DNA of 58,723 nt from Clostridiales bacterium (GTDB lineage: Bacteria > Bacillota > Clostridia > Lachnospirales > Lachnospiraceae): NCBI GenBank assembly GCA_003343625.1, contig QAKV01000040.1, positions 1 through 58,723 of the forward strand, read 5' to 3'. The notes beneath the pieces were generated by a model that did not search any database, was not told the origin of the DNA, and saw nothing but the letters and a program-made list of their open reading frames with translations. Numbering within the stretch: position 1 is the stretch's first letter; every line of letters starts with the position of its first letter. Made by a program: the position numbers and the translations under genes. Positions 1 through 7,829 of this stretch are shown here, piece by piece.

Positions 1-39
1 AAAAAGTACAGGCTTTATGCGGCCTGTAAGCACTTTTTT
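1..39 (+). terminator. Intrinsic terminator of an upstream gene
   Basis: An A-rich arm plus ACAGGC (8-13) can pair with GCCTGT (22-27) and, after a four-base bulge, with ACTTTTT (32-38), ending in a T-run. The gene it would serve lies outside the window. Confidence 0.6.
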
Positions 40-145
40 AATTATGCAACTGTCAAACTCCCGGGAAGCAATACCGTAACATATTTTGGCGCACTGTTGT
101 TCAGAATATTGTAGAATGATTTCTCCGGTCGGAACAATTTCGACC

Positions 146-175
146 TTGACAGCGCGCGCTGTTCCGTGATACAGT
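146..175 (+). promoter_or_regulatory. Sigma-A promoter of the tyrS T-box leader
   Basis: A perfect TTGACA (146-151) is followed after 18 bases by TACAGT (170-175). The predicted start, near 182, lies just upstream of the T-box leader, which supports its use for the tyrS transcript. Confidence 0.65.
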
Positions 176-223
176 GACAGAAGATAAAGGATCTGCGATC
201 CTTGACTCAATCAGAAAAAGACT

Positions 224-497
224 GTGATGGGAAAGAGTAAGACCGTAAGGGAACCGACAGAAAGCAGCCGGCGGATGAGAGGCGCGGGGGAAGGCGGTCC
301 GAATACATCCCGGAGTCGTGCACCGAAAAGGGCTGTCCCAGACGGATCCCGAGTAGGCTGCAACGGGCGCAACCGTTATATTGCAGGAGTATCATCCGGA
401 GGATGCCCGACGCGTTTTGTCTGGGACGGCCGGACTGTACTTCATGAGGCGGGCGGCGCGAGCTGTCTGCGAAAAAAGGTGGTACCACGAAGCTTTT
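224..497 (+). promoter_or_regulatory. Tyrosine T-box riboswitch leader
   Basis: The conserved T-box core AAAGGTGGTACCACG (about 475-489) lies directly before an intrinsic terminator. Upstream, an AGTA loop side (236-239) faces GAATACA (301-307). The two are joined by a GACCG/CGGTC helix (241-245 with 295-299), as in the Stem I specifier loop. The specifier triplet is UAC (304-306), a tyrosine codon followed by A. This agrees with the downstream tyrosyl-tRNA synthetase gene. In this family, uncharged tRNA binding stabilises the antiterminator and permits read-through. The Stem I pairing was drawn by eye; the T-box core and the UAC/tyrS agreement are the strong points. Confidence 0.9.
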
Positions 498-532
498 AAG
501 GCCCTCGTCCTTTCGGATGAAGGGCCTTTTTT
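498..532 (+). terminator. T-box-controlled intrinsic terminator
   Basis: GGCCCTCGTCC (500-510) pairs with GGATGAAGGGCC (515-526, small bulge) and is followed by TTTTTT. The 5' part is adjacent to the T-box core, as expected for the competing terminator of a T-box leader. The T-run also forms the start of the repeat element that follows. Confidence 0.85.
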
Positions 533-622
533 GTGCGATGGGAAATTTCATTTCCTATCGTACAAAAAAAGACGCTCCGTTGAGGATGCGCACTCGCGCG
601 CAAAGCGTGCAAGCCCCTCAAC
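527..622 (+). repeat. Dispersed two-hairpin repeat, copy 1 (in the tyrS leader)
   Basis: The first hairpin pairs T-run plus GTGCGATGG (533-541) with CCTATCGTAC (554-563) plus seven A. The spacer AGACGCTCC leads to a second helix, GTTGAGG (579-585) with CCTCAAC (616-622). The 62 bases 533-594 match 31655-31716 with only about seven substitutions. In hairpin 1 this copy has two G-U pairs where copy 2 has A-U pairs. In hairpin 2, two base pairs differ by compensatory change. The repeat lies between the T-box terminator and tyrS, so it is part of the read-through mRNA. Confidence 0.8.
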
Positions 623-706
623 ATGGGGGCGGGGGAGGCGAAGCGGGCCTGCCCGTTTTGCTGTTTATGAAAATCGGAAAGAGGAGAAGAAAAAGGAGAG
701 AAGAAA

Positions 707-1930
707 ATGACGGTTTTTGAGGAACTCAAAGCGAGAGGTCTTCTCGCGCAGCTGACAGACGAAGAGGAGATCAAGGAGCTGATCAATGCCGGAAAGGCTA
801 CGTTTTACATCGGGTTCGATCCCACGGCGGACAGCCTTCATGTGGGGCATTTCATGGCTCTGTGCCTGATGAAGCGAATGCAGATGGCTGGCAATAAGCC
901 CATTGCGCTGATCGGCGGCGGCACGGGAATGATCGGGGATCCTTCCGGCAGGACGGATATGCGCCAGATGATGACCCCGGAGACGATCCAACACAACTGC
1001 GACTGTTTCAAAAAGCAGATGAGCCGGTTCATCGATTTTTCAGAAGGAAAGGCGCTGATGGTAAACAATGCCGACTGGCTTCTGGACTTAAACTACATCG
1101 ATCTGCTGCGGGAAGTGGGCGCCTGCTTTTCAGTCAACAACATGCTGCGGGCGGAATGCTACAAGCAGCGGATGGCGAAAGGCCTGAGCTTTCTGGAATT
1201 CAATTACATGATCATGCAGAGCTATGATTTCTACATGCTGTTCCAGAAATACGGCTGCAACATGCAGTTTGGCGGTGACGACCAGTGGTCCAATATGCTG
1301 GGAGGAACGGAGCTGATCCGCAGAAAGCTGGGCAAAGACGCGTATGCCATGACGATCACCCTGCTGTTGAATTCCGAAGGCAAGAAAATGGGCAAGACCC
1401 AGAAGGGCGCGGTATGGCTGGATCCCAACAAGACCTCTCCTTTCGATTTTTACCAGTACTGGAGAAATGTGGACGACGCGGACGTGATCAAGTGCCTGAA
1501 GATGCTGACATTTTTGCCCATCGAACAGATTCAGGAGATGGAGAGCTGGGAAGGCAGCCAGTTAAACCGGGCGAAGGAAATCCTGGCTTATGAACTGACG
1601 GAACTGGTGCACGGCAGGGAAGAGGCCGAAAAGGCCCAGGCGGGAGCAAAAGCGCTGTTTGCGGGAGGGGAAAATGCCCAGATTCCCACCACAGAGCTGA
1701 CGGCGGAGGATCTGGCCGATGGCAGCATCGATATTTTAGGACTTCTGGTGAAAACAGGCCTGACTGCTTCCCGCTCTGAAGCGCGCCGCGCCGTGGAACA
1801 GGGCGGCGTTTCCGTAAACGGGGAAAAGATTACGGATTTGAAGAAGTCTTTCACAAAAGAAGACCTCTCCGGCGAGGGGATTACCCTGCGCAGGGGGAAG
1901 AAGAGCTATAAAAAGGCGATTATGAAGTAA
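707..1930 (+). CDS. tyrS: Tyrosine--tRNA ligase
   Basis: Cytosolic class Ic aminoacyl-tRNA synthetase charging tRNA-Tyr, 407 residues. The Rossmann catalytic domain carries the HIGH-type motif HVGH (45-48) and the KMSKS-type motif KMGKT (227-231), with the tyrosine-binding stretch GGDDQWSN (about 189-196). The C-terminal 60 or so residues ([15 protein letters not shown] onward) are an S4 RNA-binding domain. Length is typical of the family. The ATG follows AAAGGAG with good spacing. Expression should be controlled by the T-box upstream. An unusual 175-base stretch, mostly a dispersed repeat, separates the terminator from this start. Confidence 0.98.
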   Translation: MTVFEELKARGLLAQLTDEEEIKELINAGKATFYIGFDPTADSLHVGHFMALCLMKRMQMAGNKPIALIGGGTGMIGDPSGRTDMRQMMTPETIQHNCDCFKKQMSRFIDFSEGKALMVNNADWLLDLNYIDLLREVGACFSVNNMLRAECYKQRMAKGLSFLEFNYMIMQSYDFYMLFQKYGCNMQFGGDDQWSNMLGGTELIRRKLGKDAYAMTITLLLNSEGKKMGKTQKGAVWLDPNKTSPFDFYQYWRNVDDADVIKCLKMLTFLPIEQIQEMESWEGSQLNRAKEILAYELTELVHGREEAEKAQAGAKALFAGGENAQIPTTELTAEDLADGSIDILGLLVKTGLTASRSEARRAVEQGGVSVNGEKITDLKKSFTKEDLSGEGITLRRGKKSYKKAIMK

Positions 1931-1945
1931 GGAAAAGAAGGCCAA

Positions 1946-2893
1946 ATGATCTTGAACACCGGCAGCCGGACCGACATTCCGGCCTGGTACGGGGAATGGT
2001 TTTACAATCGGGTGAAGGAAGGATATGTGCTGGTGAAAAACCCGTACGATCCAACCAGGGTCACCCGCTACAGAATCGCGCCGGATGTGGTGGATTGTAT
2101 CTGCTTTTGCACCAAAAATCCGGCGCCCATGCTGGAGCGGCTGGAAGAGTTGGACGCTTTTCGGCAGGTCTGGTATGTGACGATTACGCCTTACGGCAGG
2201 GAAATCGAACCCCGCGTCCCCCCCTGGCAGCAGGTAGCCCAAAGTTTTGCCCGCCTTTCCCATAAGGTGGGAAAACGGGCCGTGATCTGGAGATATGATC
2301 CCATCTTCGTTTCCGCCGGATATTCCACGGAATTTCATCGCAGGATTTTTCGCGAAATGGCGGAGATCCTGTCGCCCTATACCGAGAGCTGCGTGATCAG
2401 CTTTCTGGATCTGTATCAGAAGACGAGGAGGAATTTTCCCGAGGGGCGCCAGGTGAGCCGGGCGGATCAGATGGAGTTGGCGAAGAGTTTTTCCGATACG
2501 GCAAAAAAGTTCGGACTGACCCTGCGAAGCTGCTGCGAAGGGGAGTGGATGAGCCCTTACGGAATCGACGTTTCCGGCTGCATGAGCAGGGCGGTTCTGG
2601 AACGCGCTATAGGGGAAAAGCTGCGGATACCCGGGAAAAAACCGGCCAGAGAGGGATGCGATTGCCTGCTGGGAGATGATATCGGCGCTTATAACACATG
2701 CCCGAGCGGTTGCGTTTACTGCTATGCTAACTGCGACAAAAAGACCGCGGAGGACAATTTCCGAAGACACGATCCCAAATCCCCCCTGCTGGCGGGAAGC
2801 CTGAGGGTGCAAAACGCGATCCGGAACGCACAGCAACAGTCCTGGATCGACGGGCAGATGAGCCTGTTCGATTGGGCGGACATCATGACATGA
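1946..2893 (+). CDS. DUF1848 family protein with C-terminal Cys cluster
   Basis: A 315-residue cytosolic protein of the DUF1848 family, whose function is not established. The N-terminal part has conserved-looking blocks (NTGSRTDIPAWY, CFCTKNP, VTITPYG, WRYDPIF). Near the C-terminus is CPSGCVYCYANC, a CxxxCxxC pattern like those that hold a radical-SAM [4Fe-4S] cluster, but at the wrong end for a normal radical-SAM barrel. It starts 15 bases after tyrS and ends about 55 bases before spoIVA. Cotranscription with tyrS is likely because no terminator is visible between them. A metal or Fe-S role is inference. Confidence 0.85.
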   Translation: MILNTGSRTDIPAWYGEWFYNRVKEGYVLVKNPYDPTRVTRYRIAPDVVDCICFCTKNPAPMLERLEELDAFRQVWYVTITPYGREIEPRVPPWQQVAQSFARLSHKVGKRAVIWRYDPIFVSAGYSTEFHRRIFREMAEILSPYTESCVISFLDLYQKTRRNFPEGRQVSRADQMELAKSFSDTAKKFGLTLRSCCEGEWMSPYGIDVSGCMSRAVLERAIGEKLRIPGKKPAREGCDCLLGDDIGAYNTCPSGCVYCYANCDKKTAEDNFRRHDPKSPLLAGSLRVQNAIRNAQQQSWIDGQMSLFDWADIMT

Positions 2894-2948
2894 AATCCCC
2901 TGAGTCTGCATATAGTGTAACAGCACAGACGCAAAGGGGATTTTGTCT

Positions 2949-4442
2949 ATGGAAAACCTGCAGACTGAGAATTTGTATACGCAGAATCTTTACCGCGATA
3001 TGCAAAAAAGGACAGGCGGTGAGATCTACATAGGAGTGGTGGGGCCGGTGCGAACCGGAAAATCCACCTTCATTAAACGATTTATGGATGTGGCGGTGCT
3101 GCCGCATATGACGGAGGAAGCGGGGAAAACCCGTGCCCAGGATGAGCTGCCCCAGAGCGCGGGCGGGAAAACCATCACCACAACGGAACCCAAATTCATC
3201 CCTCAGGAGGCCGCTGTTTTGAAGCTGGGCGGGGATGTGAGCGTGAAAGTCCGGCTGGTGGACTGTGTGGGATTCATGGTGGATGGGGCCGCGGGCCATA
3301 TGGAAGATGGAGCGGAGCGCCTGGTCAAGACGCCCTGGTACGAGACGGAAATCCCGTTTACCCAGGCGGCGGAAATCGGAACCCGAAAAGTGATTGCGGA
3401 CCACTCCACCATCGGAATCGTGGTGACCTGCGACGGCAGTTTCGGTGAACTCCCCAGAGAGAGCTATCTGGCGGCGGAAGAGAAAACGATTCAGGAATTG
3501 AAGAAGCTGCACAAGCCGTTTCTGGTGCTGATCAATTCCGAAAAGCCCTATGGACAGGAGGCGCAGCGCGCGGCGGAGAGTATCCGGGAAAAGTACGGGG
3601 CTGCGGCCATGCCCGTCAACTGCGCCCAACTGAAGGAAGACGATATCCGTCGAATTATGGAGAAGGTGCTGTACGAATTTCCGGTGACCATGGTGGAGTT
3701 TTATATGCCAAAATGGGTGGAAATGCTGCCGGCCAGCCACAGGATGAAAGCGGATATGATTTCCAGAATCCGGGAACTGATGAGCGGCATCGATGTCATC
3801 CGCGATGTGGTCGAGCATCCGGTGAGCCTGCAGGGGGATTATATCCGCCGCTGTATGGTGGAGAGCATCGATATGGCGGATGGCTGCGTCCGGGTGGTGC
3901 TGGATATGGACGACCGGTACTACTATGAAATGCTCAGCGATCTGGTAGGGGAACCGGTGAGCGGGGAATACCAGCTGATGCGGATTTTAAAGGAAATGGC
4001 TGTGATGAAGAAAGAGTATTCCAGAGTGCTGGATGCGATGCAGGCGGTTCGGACGAAGGGTTACGGCGTGGTGCTTCCCCAGCGGGATGAGATCAGCCTG
4101 GAGAGGCCGGAAGTGATCCGGCACGGGAATAAGTACGGCGTGAAGATCAAGGCGGAGAGCCCTTCCCTGCACTTCATCCGGGCCAACGTGGTGACGGAAA
4201 TTGCGCCCATCGTGGGAACGGAACAGCAGGCCAGAGATCTGATCGGCTATATCGATGAAAACGGGAAAAACGACGGAATCTGGGAGACGAATATTTTCGG
4301 GAAAACGGTGGAGCAGCTGGTCAACGACGGCATCCGTGCCAAGATCGGCATGATCGGGGAGGAGAGCCAGATCAAGCTGCAGGATACGATGCAGAAGATC
4401 GTCAACGACTCCACAGGAGGCATGGTCTGCATCATCATCTGA
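2949..4442 (+). CDS. spoIVA: Stage IV sporulation protein A (spore-coat basement ATPase)
   Basis: SpoIVA is an ATPase made in the mother cell that polymerises on the forespore surface as the base of the spore coat. The 497-residue protein has a P-loop GPVRTGKST (32-40), a DCVG switch-like motif (105-108), a TTTEPKFIP segment (about 78-86) and the hydrophobic end MVCIII typical of the family. ATG 2949 is preferred because AAAGGGGA (2933-2940) lies eight bases upstream; a TTG at 2943 is too close to it. A weak sigma-E-like -10, CATATAGT (2909-2916), precedes it, but its -35 is poor. The gene marks the organism as spore-forming. Confidence 0.97.
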   Translation: MENLQTENLYTQNLYRDMQKRTGGEIYIGVVGPVRTGKSTFIKRFMDVAVLPHMTEEAGKTRAQDELPQSAGGKTITTTEPKFIPQEAAVLKLGGDVSVKVRLVDCVGFMVDGAAGHMEDGAERLVKTPWYETEIPFTQAAEIGTRKVIADHSTIGIVVTCDGSFGELPRESYLAAEEKTIQELKKLHKPFLVLINSEKPYGQEAQRAAESIREKYGAAAMPVNCAQLKEDDIRRIMEKVLYEFPVTMVEFYMPKWVEMLPASHRMKADMISRIRELMSGIDVIRDVVEHPVSLQGDYIRRCMVESIDMADGCVRVVLDMDDRYYYEMLSDLVGEPVSGEYQLMRILKEMAVMKKEYSRVLDAMQAVRTKGYGVVLPQRDEISLERPEVIRHGNKYGVKIKAESPSLHFIRANVVTEIAPIVGTEQQARDLIGYIDENGKNDGIWETNIFGKTVEQLVNDGIRAKIGMIGEESQIKLQDTMQKIVNDSTGGMVCIII

Positions 4443-4460
4443 AAGAGAGGTACGAAGGAT

Positions 4461-5378
4461 ATGGATCTGGAGCAGGAGCTTTTGCAGGAGGGGGTGGATC
4501 CGGCGCTGCTTGAGGAAGCGGCCGCGTTTCGGAAAGCGCATCCGGCGGGAAAAATGCTGGACCGGATTCCAGTCCCGCGCTTTTTATACTACGGCAAAGA
4601 AGTATGGGAGGAGGCTGCGGCCGCCCTTTTGTGCGGGGAAAACCTGCTACTGGCGGGGCCGAAAGCTACGGGGAAAAATGTACTGGCGGAAAATCTGGCT
4701 ACGCTGTTCGGCAGACCCTGCTGGACGATTCCCCTCTCTGTTCAGGCCGATGCGGCGGAGCTGATCGGGACGGATACTTTTCGGGAGAATGAGGTGCGCT
4801 TTCGGCCGGGGCCGGTGACGCGATGCGCTCAATGCGGAGGGTTTGGGATTCTGGATGAAATCAATATGGCCAGAAACGAAACGCTCGCTGTGCTGCATGC
4901 GACGTTGGATTTCCGCAGAGTTATCGATGTGCCGGGATACGACAAAATCGTTCTGGACGATGCGGCGCGCTTTATCGCAACCATGAATTACGGTTATGCG
5001 GGAACGCGCGAGCTAAACGAGGCGCTGACCTCCCGGTTTGCTGTGATCGAAATGCCTCCGGTGGATCGGGAATCGATCTGCAAGCTGCTGAAGAGGGAAT
5101 TCCCGGATTTAAAGGCAAAATGGGCCCGGCAGCTGTCGGATTTGTTCAAGGAGCTGGAAAGCAAATGCGAAAGCGCTGAAATTTCCTCCAGGAGCCTGGA
5201 TCTGCGTGGCCTTTTATCCGCAGTCCGTCTGATCCGGAAGGGGATCGGGGCCGACGCTGCCCTGCGAATGGGAATTGCCAACAAATCCTTCGATCCCTTC
5301 GAGCGGCAGCTGGTGATGGATACGATCCGGGCACGGATCCCAAAGGCGGCGGATGCCGGGGAACTGTTCGGGGCGTAA
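4461..5378 (+). CDS. MoxR-family AAA+ ATPase
   Basis: A 305-residue AAA+ ATPase of the MoxR/CbbQ type. Walker A is GPKATGKN (66-73), Walker B is LDEIN (131-135), sensor 1 is ATMNY (173-177) and the arginine finger is SRF (191-193). These proteins usually act as chaperone-like remodellers together with a VWA-domain protein. A VWA-domain protein is encoded directly downstream. It starts 18 bases after spoIVA with no terminator visible, so it may share spoIVA transcription; that link to sporulation is inference. The substrate is unknown. Confidence 0.9.
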   Translation: MDLEQELLQEGVDPALLEEAAAFRKAHPAGKMLDRIPVPRFLYYGKEVWEEAAAALLCGENLLLAGPKATGKNVLAENLATLFGRPCWTIPLSVQADAAELIGTDTFRENEVRFRPGPVTRCAQCGGFGILDEINMARNETLAVLHATLDFRRVIDVPGYDKIVLDDAARFIATMNYGYAGTRELNEALTSRFAVIEMPPVDRESICKLLKREFPDLKAKWARQLSDLFKELESKCESAEISSRSLDLRGLLSAVRLIRKGIGADAALRMGIANKSFDPFERQLVMDTIRARIPKAADAGELFGA

Positions 5379-5440
5379 AAAACGGAGACGGGGGCGGTAT
5401 CGAAGGAACCGGGAGCGAAAGAATCGAGGCATGAGAAGGG

Positions 5441-7159
5441 ATGGACAGGGAAGAAAAGCAAAAGCGCCGGGCTGAAAACCTGGTCTGGAACGCTGCGGGA
5501 GATTATGGGATCCGCTCCCGATATCTGGCGTTCGACGAGCGGGGGGAAGCGGATCCATATTGGAATTATGTGATCGGCGCGGCCCATCGCCGATACGATT
5601 TTTCGCGTCTGGAAAAGATGTTTCGCTATTTGGAAAAACAAAAAGACGGAGCAGCCTATGTTGAATTATTCTGGCTGGGGCTGGAATCATGCCTATATGA
5701 AGGGGACCGCCCGGACAGGCCTGCGTTGGAGCCGCTGCGCCGCGAGTGGGCAGCTTCTTTTTTGGAAAAAGAGCGGACAGCGGGACTCGGAGATTCGATT
5801 CAAGATTTAAAGGAAGGGCGCTGCCGGCGGATTCTCGGGCAGAAAGACGGGCTGGAATCGCCGGAAAAGGAGATCCTGGACGCGCTGGAAATTCCCGCCG
5901 GGCTGTCGGAAGAGGCGCTCATGGATCGAATGGATCGGATTCTGCGCCGCTGGTTTTTCTCCTCCGCGTTCCGGGAGTTCGACGAGCTGGGAGGACATAT
6001 CGCGGGAGGGGGATTTTCCCTGCCTCTTTCTTTCAGGAGGAAGGGACAGGCCCTTCGGATGATCGACTGGCAGAGCGGGGAGGAAAAGGAGCGGAGAAGC
6101 TCAAAAAAACTGCTGTCCGATCTGGGGAATGGCCTGATGGGGAAAGCCGCTCGCGAGAGATCAGTGCGCGCCTATGTGGAGAGTTGTTTCGGCTCTTCGC
6201 TTTTGACGCCGGAGCAGACGGAAAAGCTCGAAGCGCTGCTCTGTACAGGGGTTCACAGAGGGTGTCTGTTGCATCTTACGGGAGGGGAATTTTTCGGAGA
6301 GCCGATGACGCGGCAGGAGCGCTGGCAGAGGGATTTCGTGCGGGAGCGCAGAAAGCTGAACGCCCGCTGGCTCAAAGAGCATGAGGCGCAGGCCAGAAAC
6401 GCTGTAACCAGGATGACGGAACGGATCCGAAATGCGATTTTGCAGCAACAGGACGAAGACAGGATATATAAGCGGGAAGGAAGGCTTTCGCCTGGCCTGA
6501 TCTGGAAAAATCGATATCTGGACGATGACAAAATTTTCATCAGACAAAAAAAGGGGCGGCCGGGAGATCTGGCGGTGGATATTTTGCTGGACGCTTCCGC
6601 GTCCCAGCGGGAGCAGCAGGCCCGGATAGCCATGCAGGGATATGTGATAGCGGAGAGTCTGACCCGCTGCCGGATTCCGGTTCAGGTCAGCGCCTTTTGC
6701 AGCGTCAGCGGCTGTACGGTGCTGCAGATTCTGAAAAAATATGAAGAAAAGGATGGCGGCCGAAATGTCTTGCGCTATGTGTGTGCCGGATGGAATCGGG
6801 ACGGACTTGCATTCCGGGCGATCGGACATATGATCCGGCGACGCCAGGAGGAGAACCGGTTGCTGATTGTACTGTCGGACGCCAGCCCCAACGACGATCA
6901 GAAGATGGCCGGGGAGGGGAAAATCTCTTTGCGCCGGGAATATGGGGGAAAAGAAGGGGTGGAAGATGCGGCTGCGGAAACAAAAGCGCTCAGGGGGAGC
7001 GGGATACGCGTGGTGTGCGTGTTTACAGGGACGGACCGGGAGCTGGACAACGCCCGGAGAATTTACGGGAGGGATCTGGTTCGGATCCCGTCCATCGGCT
7101 GGTTTGCAGATGCGGTGGGAAAAGTAATCGCCGACTGCATCCGGGAGCTCTCCATCTGA
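5441..7159 (+). CDS. VWA-domain partner of the MoxR ATPase
   Basis: A 572-residue soluble protein. The C-terminal third is a von Willebrand A domain with MIDAS motif DASAS (384-388), a DGLAFR segment (about 454-459) and SDASPND (479-485). The N-terminal 370 residues are charged and without recognised motifs. The layout resembles NorD/CoxE-type partners of MoxR ATPases. ATG 5441 is the first start after an in-frame stop; the purine stretch GAGAAGGG abuts it with almost no spacing, so translation may be weak or coupled. Function is unknown beyond pairing with the upstream AAA+ protein. Confidence 0.82.
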   Translation: MDREEKQKRRAENLVWNAAGDYGIRSRYLAFDERGEADPYWNYVIGAAHRRYDFSRLEKMFRYLEKQKDGAAYVELFWLGLESCLYEGDRPDRPALEPLRREWAASFLEKERTAGLGDSIQDLKEGRCRRILGQKDGLESPEKEILDALEIPAGLSEEALMDRMDRILRRWFFSSAFREFDELGGHIAGGGFSLPLSFRRKGQALRMIDWQSGEEKERRSSKKLLSDLGNGLMGKAARERSVRAYVESCFGSSLLTPEQTEKLEALLCTGVHRGCLLHLTGGEFFGEPMTRQERWQRDFVRERRKLNARWLKEHEAQARNAVTRMTERIRNAILQQQDEDRIYKREGRLSPGLIWKNRYLDDDKIFIRQKKGRPGDLAVDILLDASASQREQQARIAMQGYVIAESLTRCRIPVQVSAFCSVSGCTVLQILKKYEEKDGGRNVLRYVCAGWNRDGLAFRAIGHMIRRRQEENRLLIVLSDASPNDDQKMAGEGKISLRREYGGKEGVEDAAAETKALRGSGIRVVCVFTGTDRELDNARRIYGRDLVRIPSIGWFADAVGKVIADCIRELSI

Positions 7160-7208
7160 GAAACTCATCGAACGGAAAGTAAATTGTAATTGAGAAAAGG
7201 AAAAATTT

Positions 7209-7667
7209 ATGGAAATTTTGAAACTCAGAGAACATGGCGAGCTGTCAACAGAAGCCGCATTTTGGTTTCATTCCAAATGGGATATTCCGATCGAGGAATA
7301 CACAAAAAGCATACAGGAATGTTTGACGGGCGCCGGCTGCGTCCCTCAGTGGTATGTAGCGTTTGAGAAGGGAGAAATTATCGGCGGTATCGGGGTTATC
7401 GAAAACGATTTTCATAACCGCAAGGATTTAGCGCCTAATGTCTGCGCAGTTTATGTGGAGGAAAATTATCGCCGCCGTGGGATTGCCGGGGAACTTCTGA
7501 AATATGTCTGCGAGGATATGCGCTCATTTGGGATTGAAACCCTGTACCTGATCACAGATCATACGGGATTCTATGAGCGGTATGGCTGGAAGTTTCTGTG
7601 CATGGTGCAAGGAGACGGCGAGCCGGATTTGACGAGAATGTATGTCTATAATTCTCAAAAACAGTAA
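7209..7667 (+). CDS. GNAT-family N-acetyltransferase
   Basis: A 152-residue single-domain GNAT protein. The acetyl-CoA binding motif is RRRGIAGELL (about 88-97), preceded by the usual beta strand (VCAVYVEENY). The later YERYGWKFL segment matches the family's closing motif. Substrate cannot be told from sequence. The start follows GAAAAGGAAAAATTT. Codon use is more AT-rich than in its neighbours, which could reflect a more recent acquisition. It is the last plus-strand gene before convergent minus-strand genes. Confidence 0.88.
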   Translation: MEILKLREHGELSTEAAFWFHSKWDIPIEEYTKSIQECLTGAGCVPQWYVAFEKGEIIGGIGVIENDFHNRKDLAPNVCAVYVEENYRRRGIAGELLKYVCEDMRSFGIETLYLITDHTGFYERYGWKFLCMVQGDGEPDLTRMYVYNSQKQ

Positions 7668-7760
7668 AGTCAGTAAGCGCATTTGATCAGCTTGCCATAC
7701 CCAGGTATTTCGGCACAGGGCAACGCCGCTCAGAAGCTCCGCACCGACCCGTTGACAGTC

Positions 7761-7808
7761 GGCGGCCTCTCCGATCTCCGTCACTTGCAGGAGATCGGAG
7801 AGGCCGCC
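7761..7808. terminator. Perfect 19-bp inverted repeat between convergent genes
   Basis: The 19 bases 7761-7779 (GGCGGCCTCTCCGATCTCC) are perfectly complementary to 7790-7808, with a 10-base loop. The repeat lies between the acetyltransferase and the convergent VanW gene. It probably ends transcription on one or both strands, but neither side has a clean adjacent T-run (GCTTTTTG is eight to nine bases away on the plus strand). It could equally be a REP-like palindrome. Confidence 0.55.
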
Positions 7809-7829
7809 GGGCATACGCTTTTTGAAAAT

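Noticed and set aside
2943..2948. TTG start for spoIVA adding two residues
   Set aside because: Only two bases separate it from the ribosome site; ATG 2949 has proper spacing.
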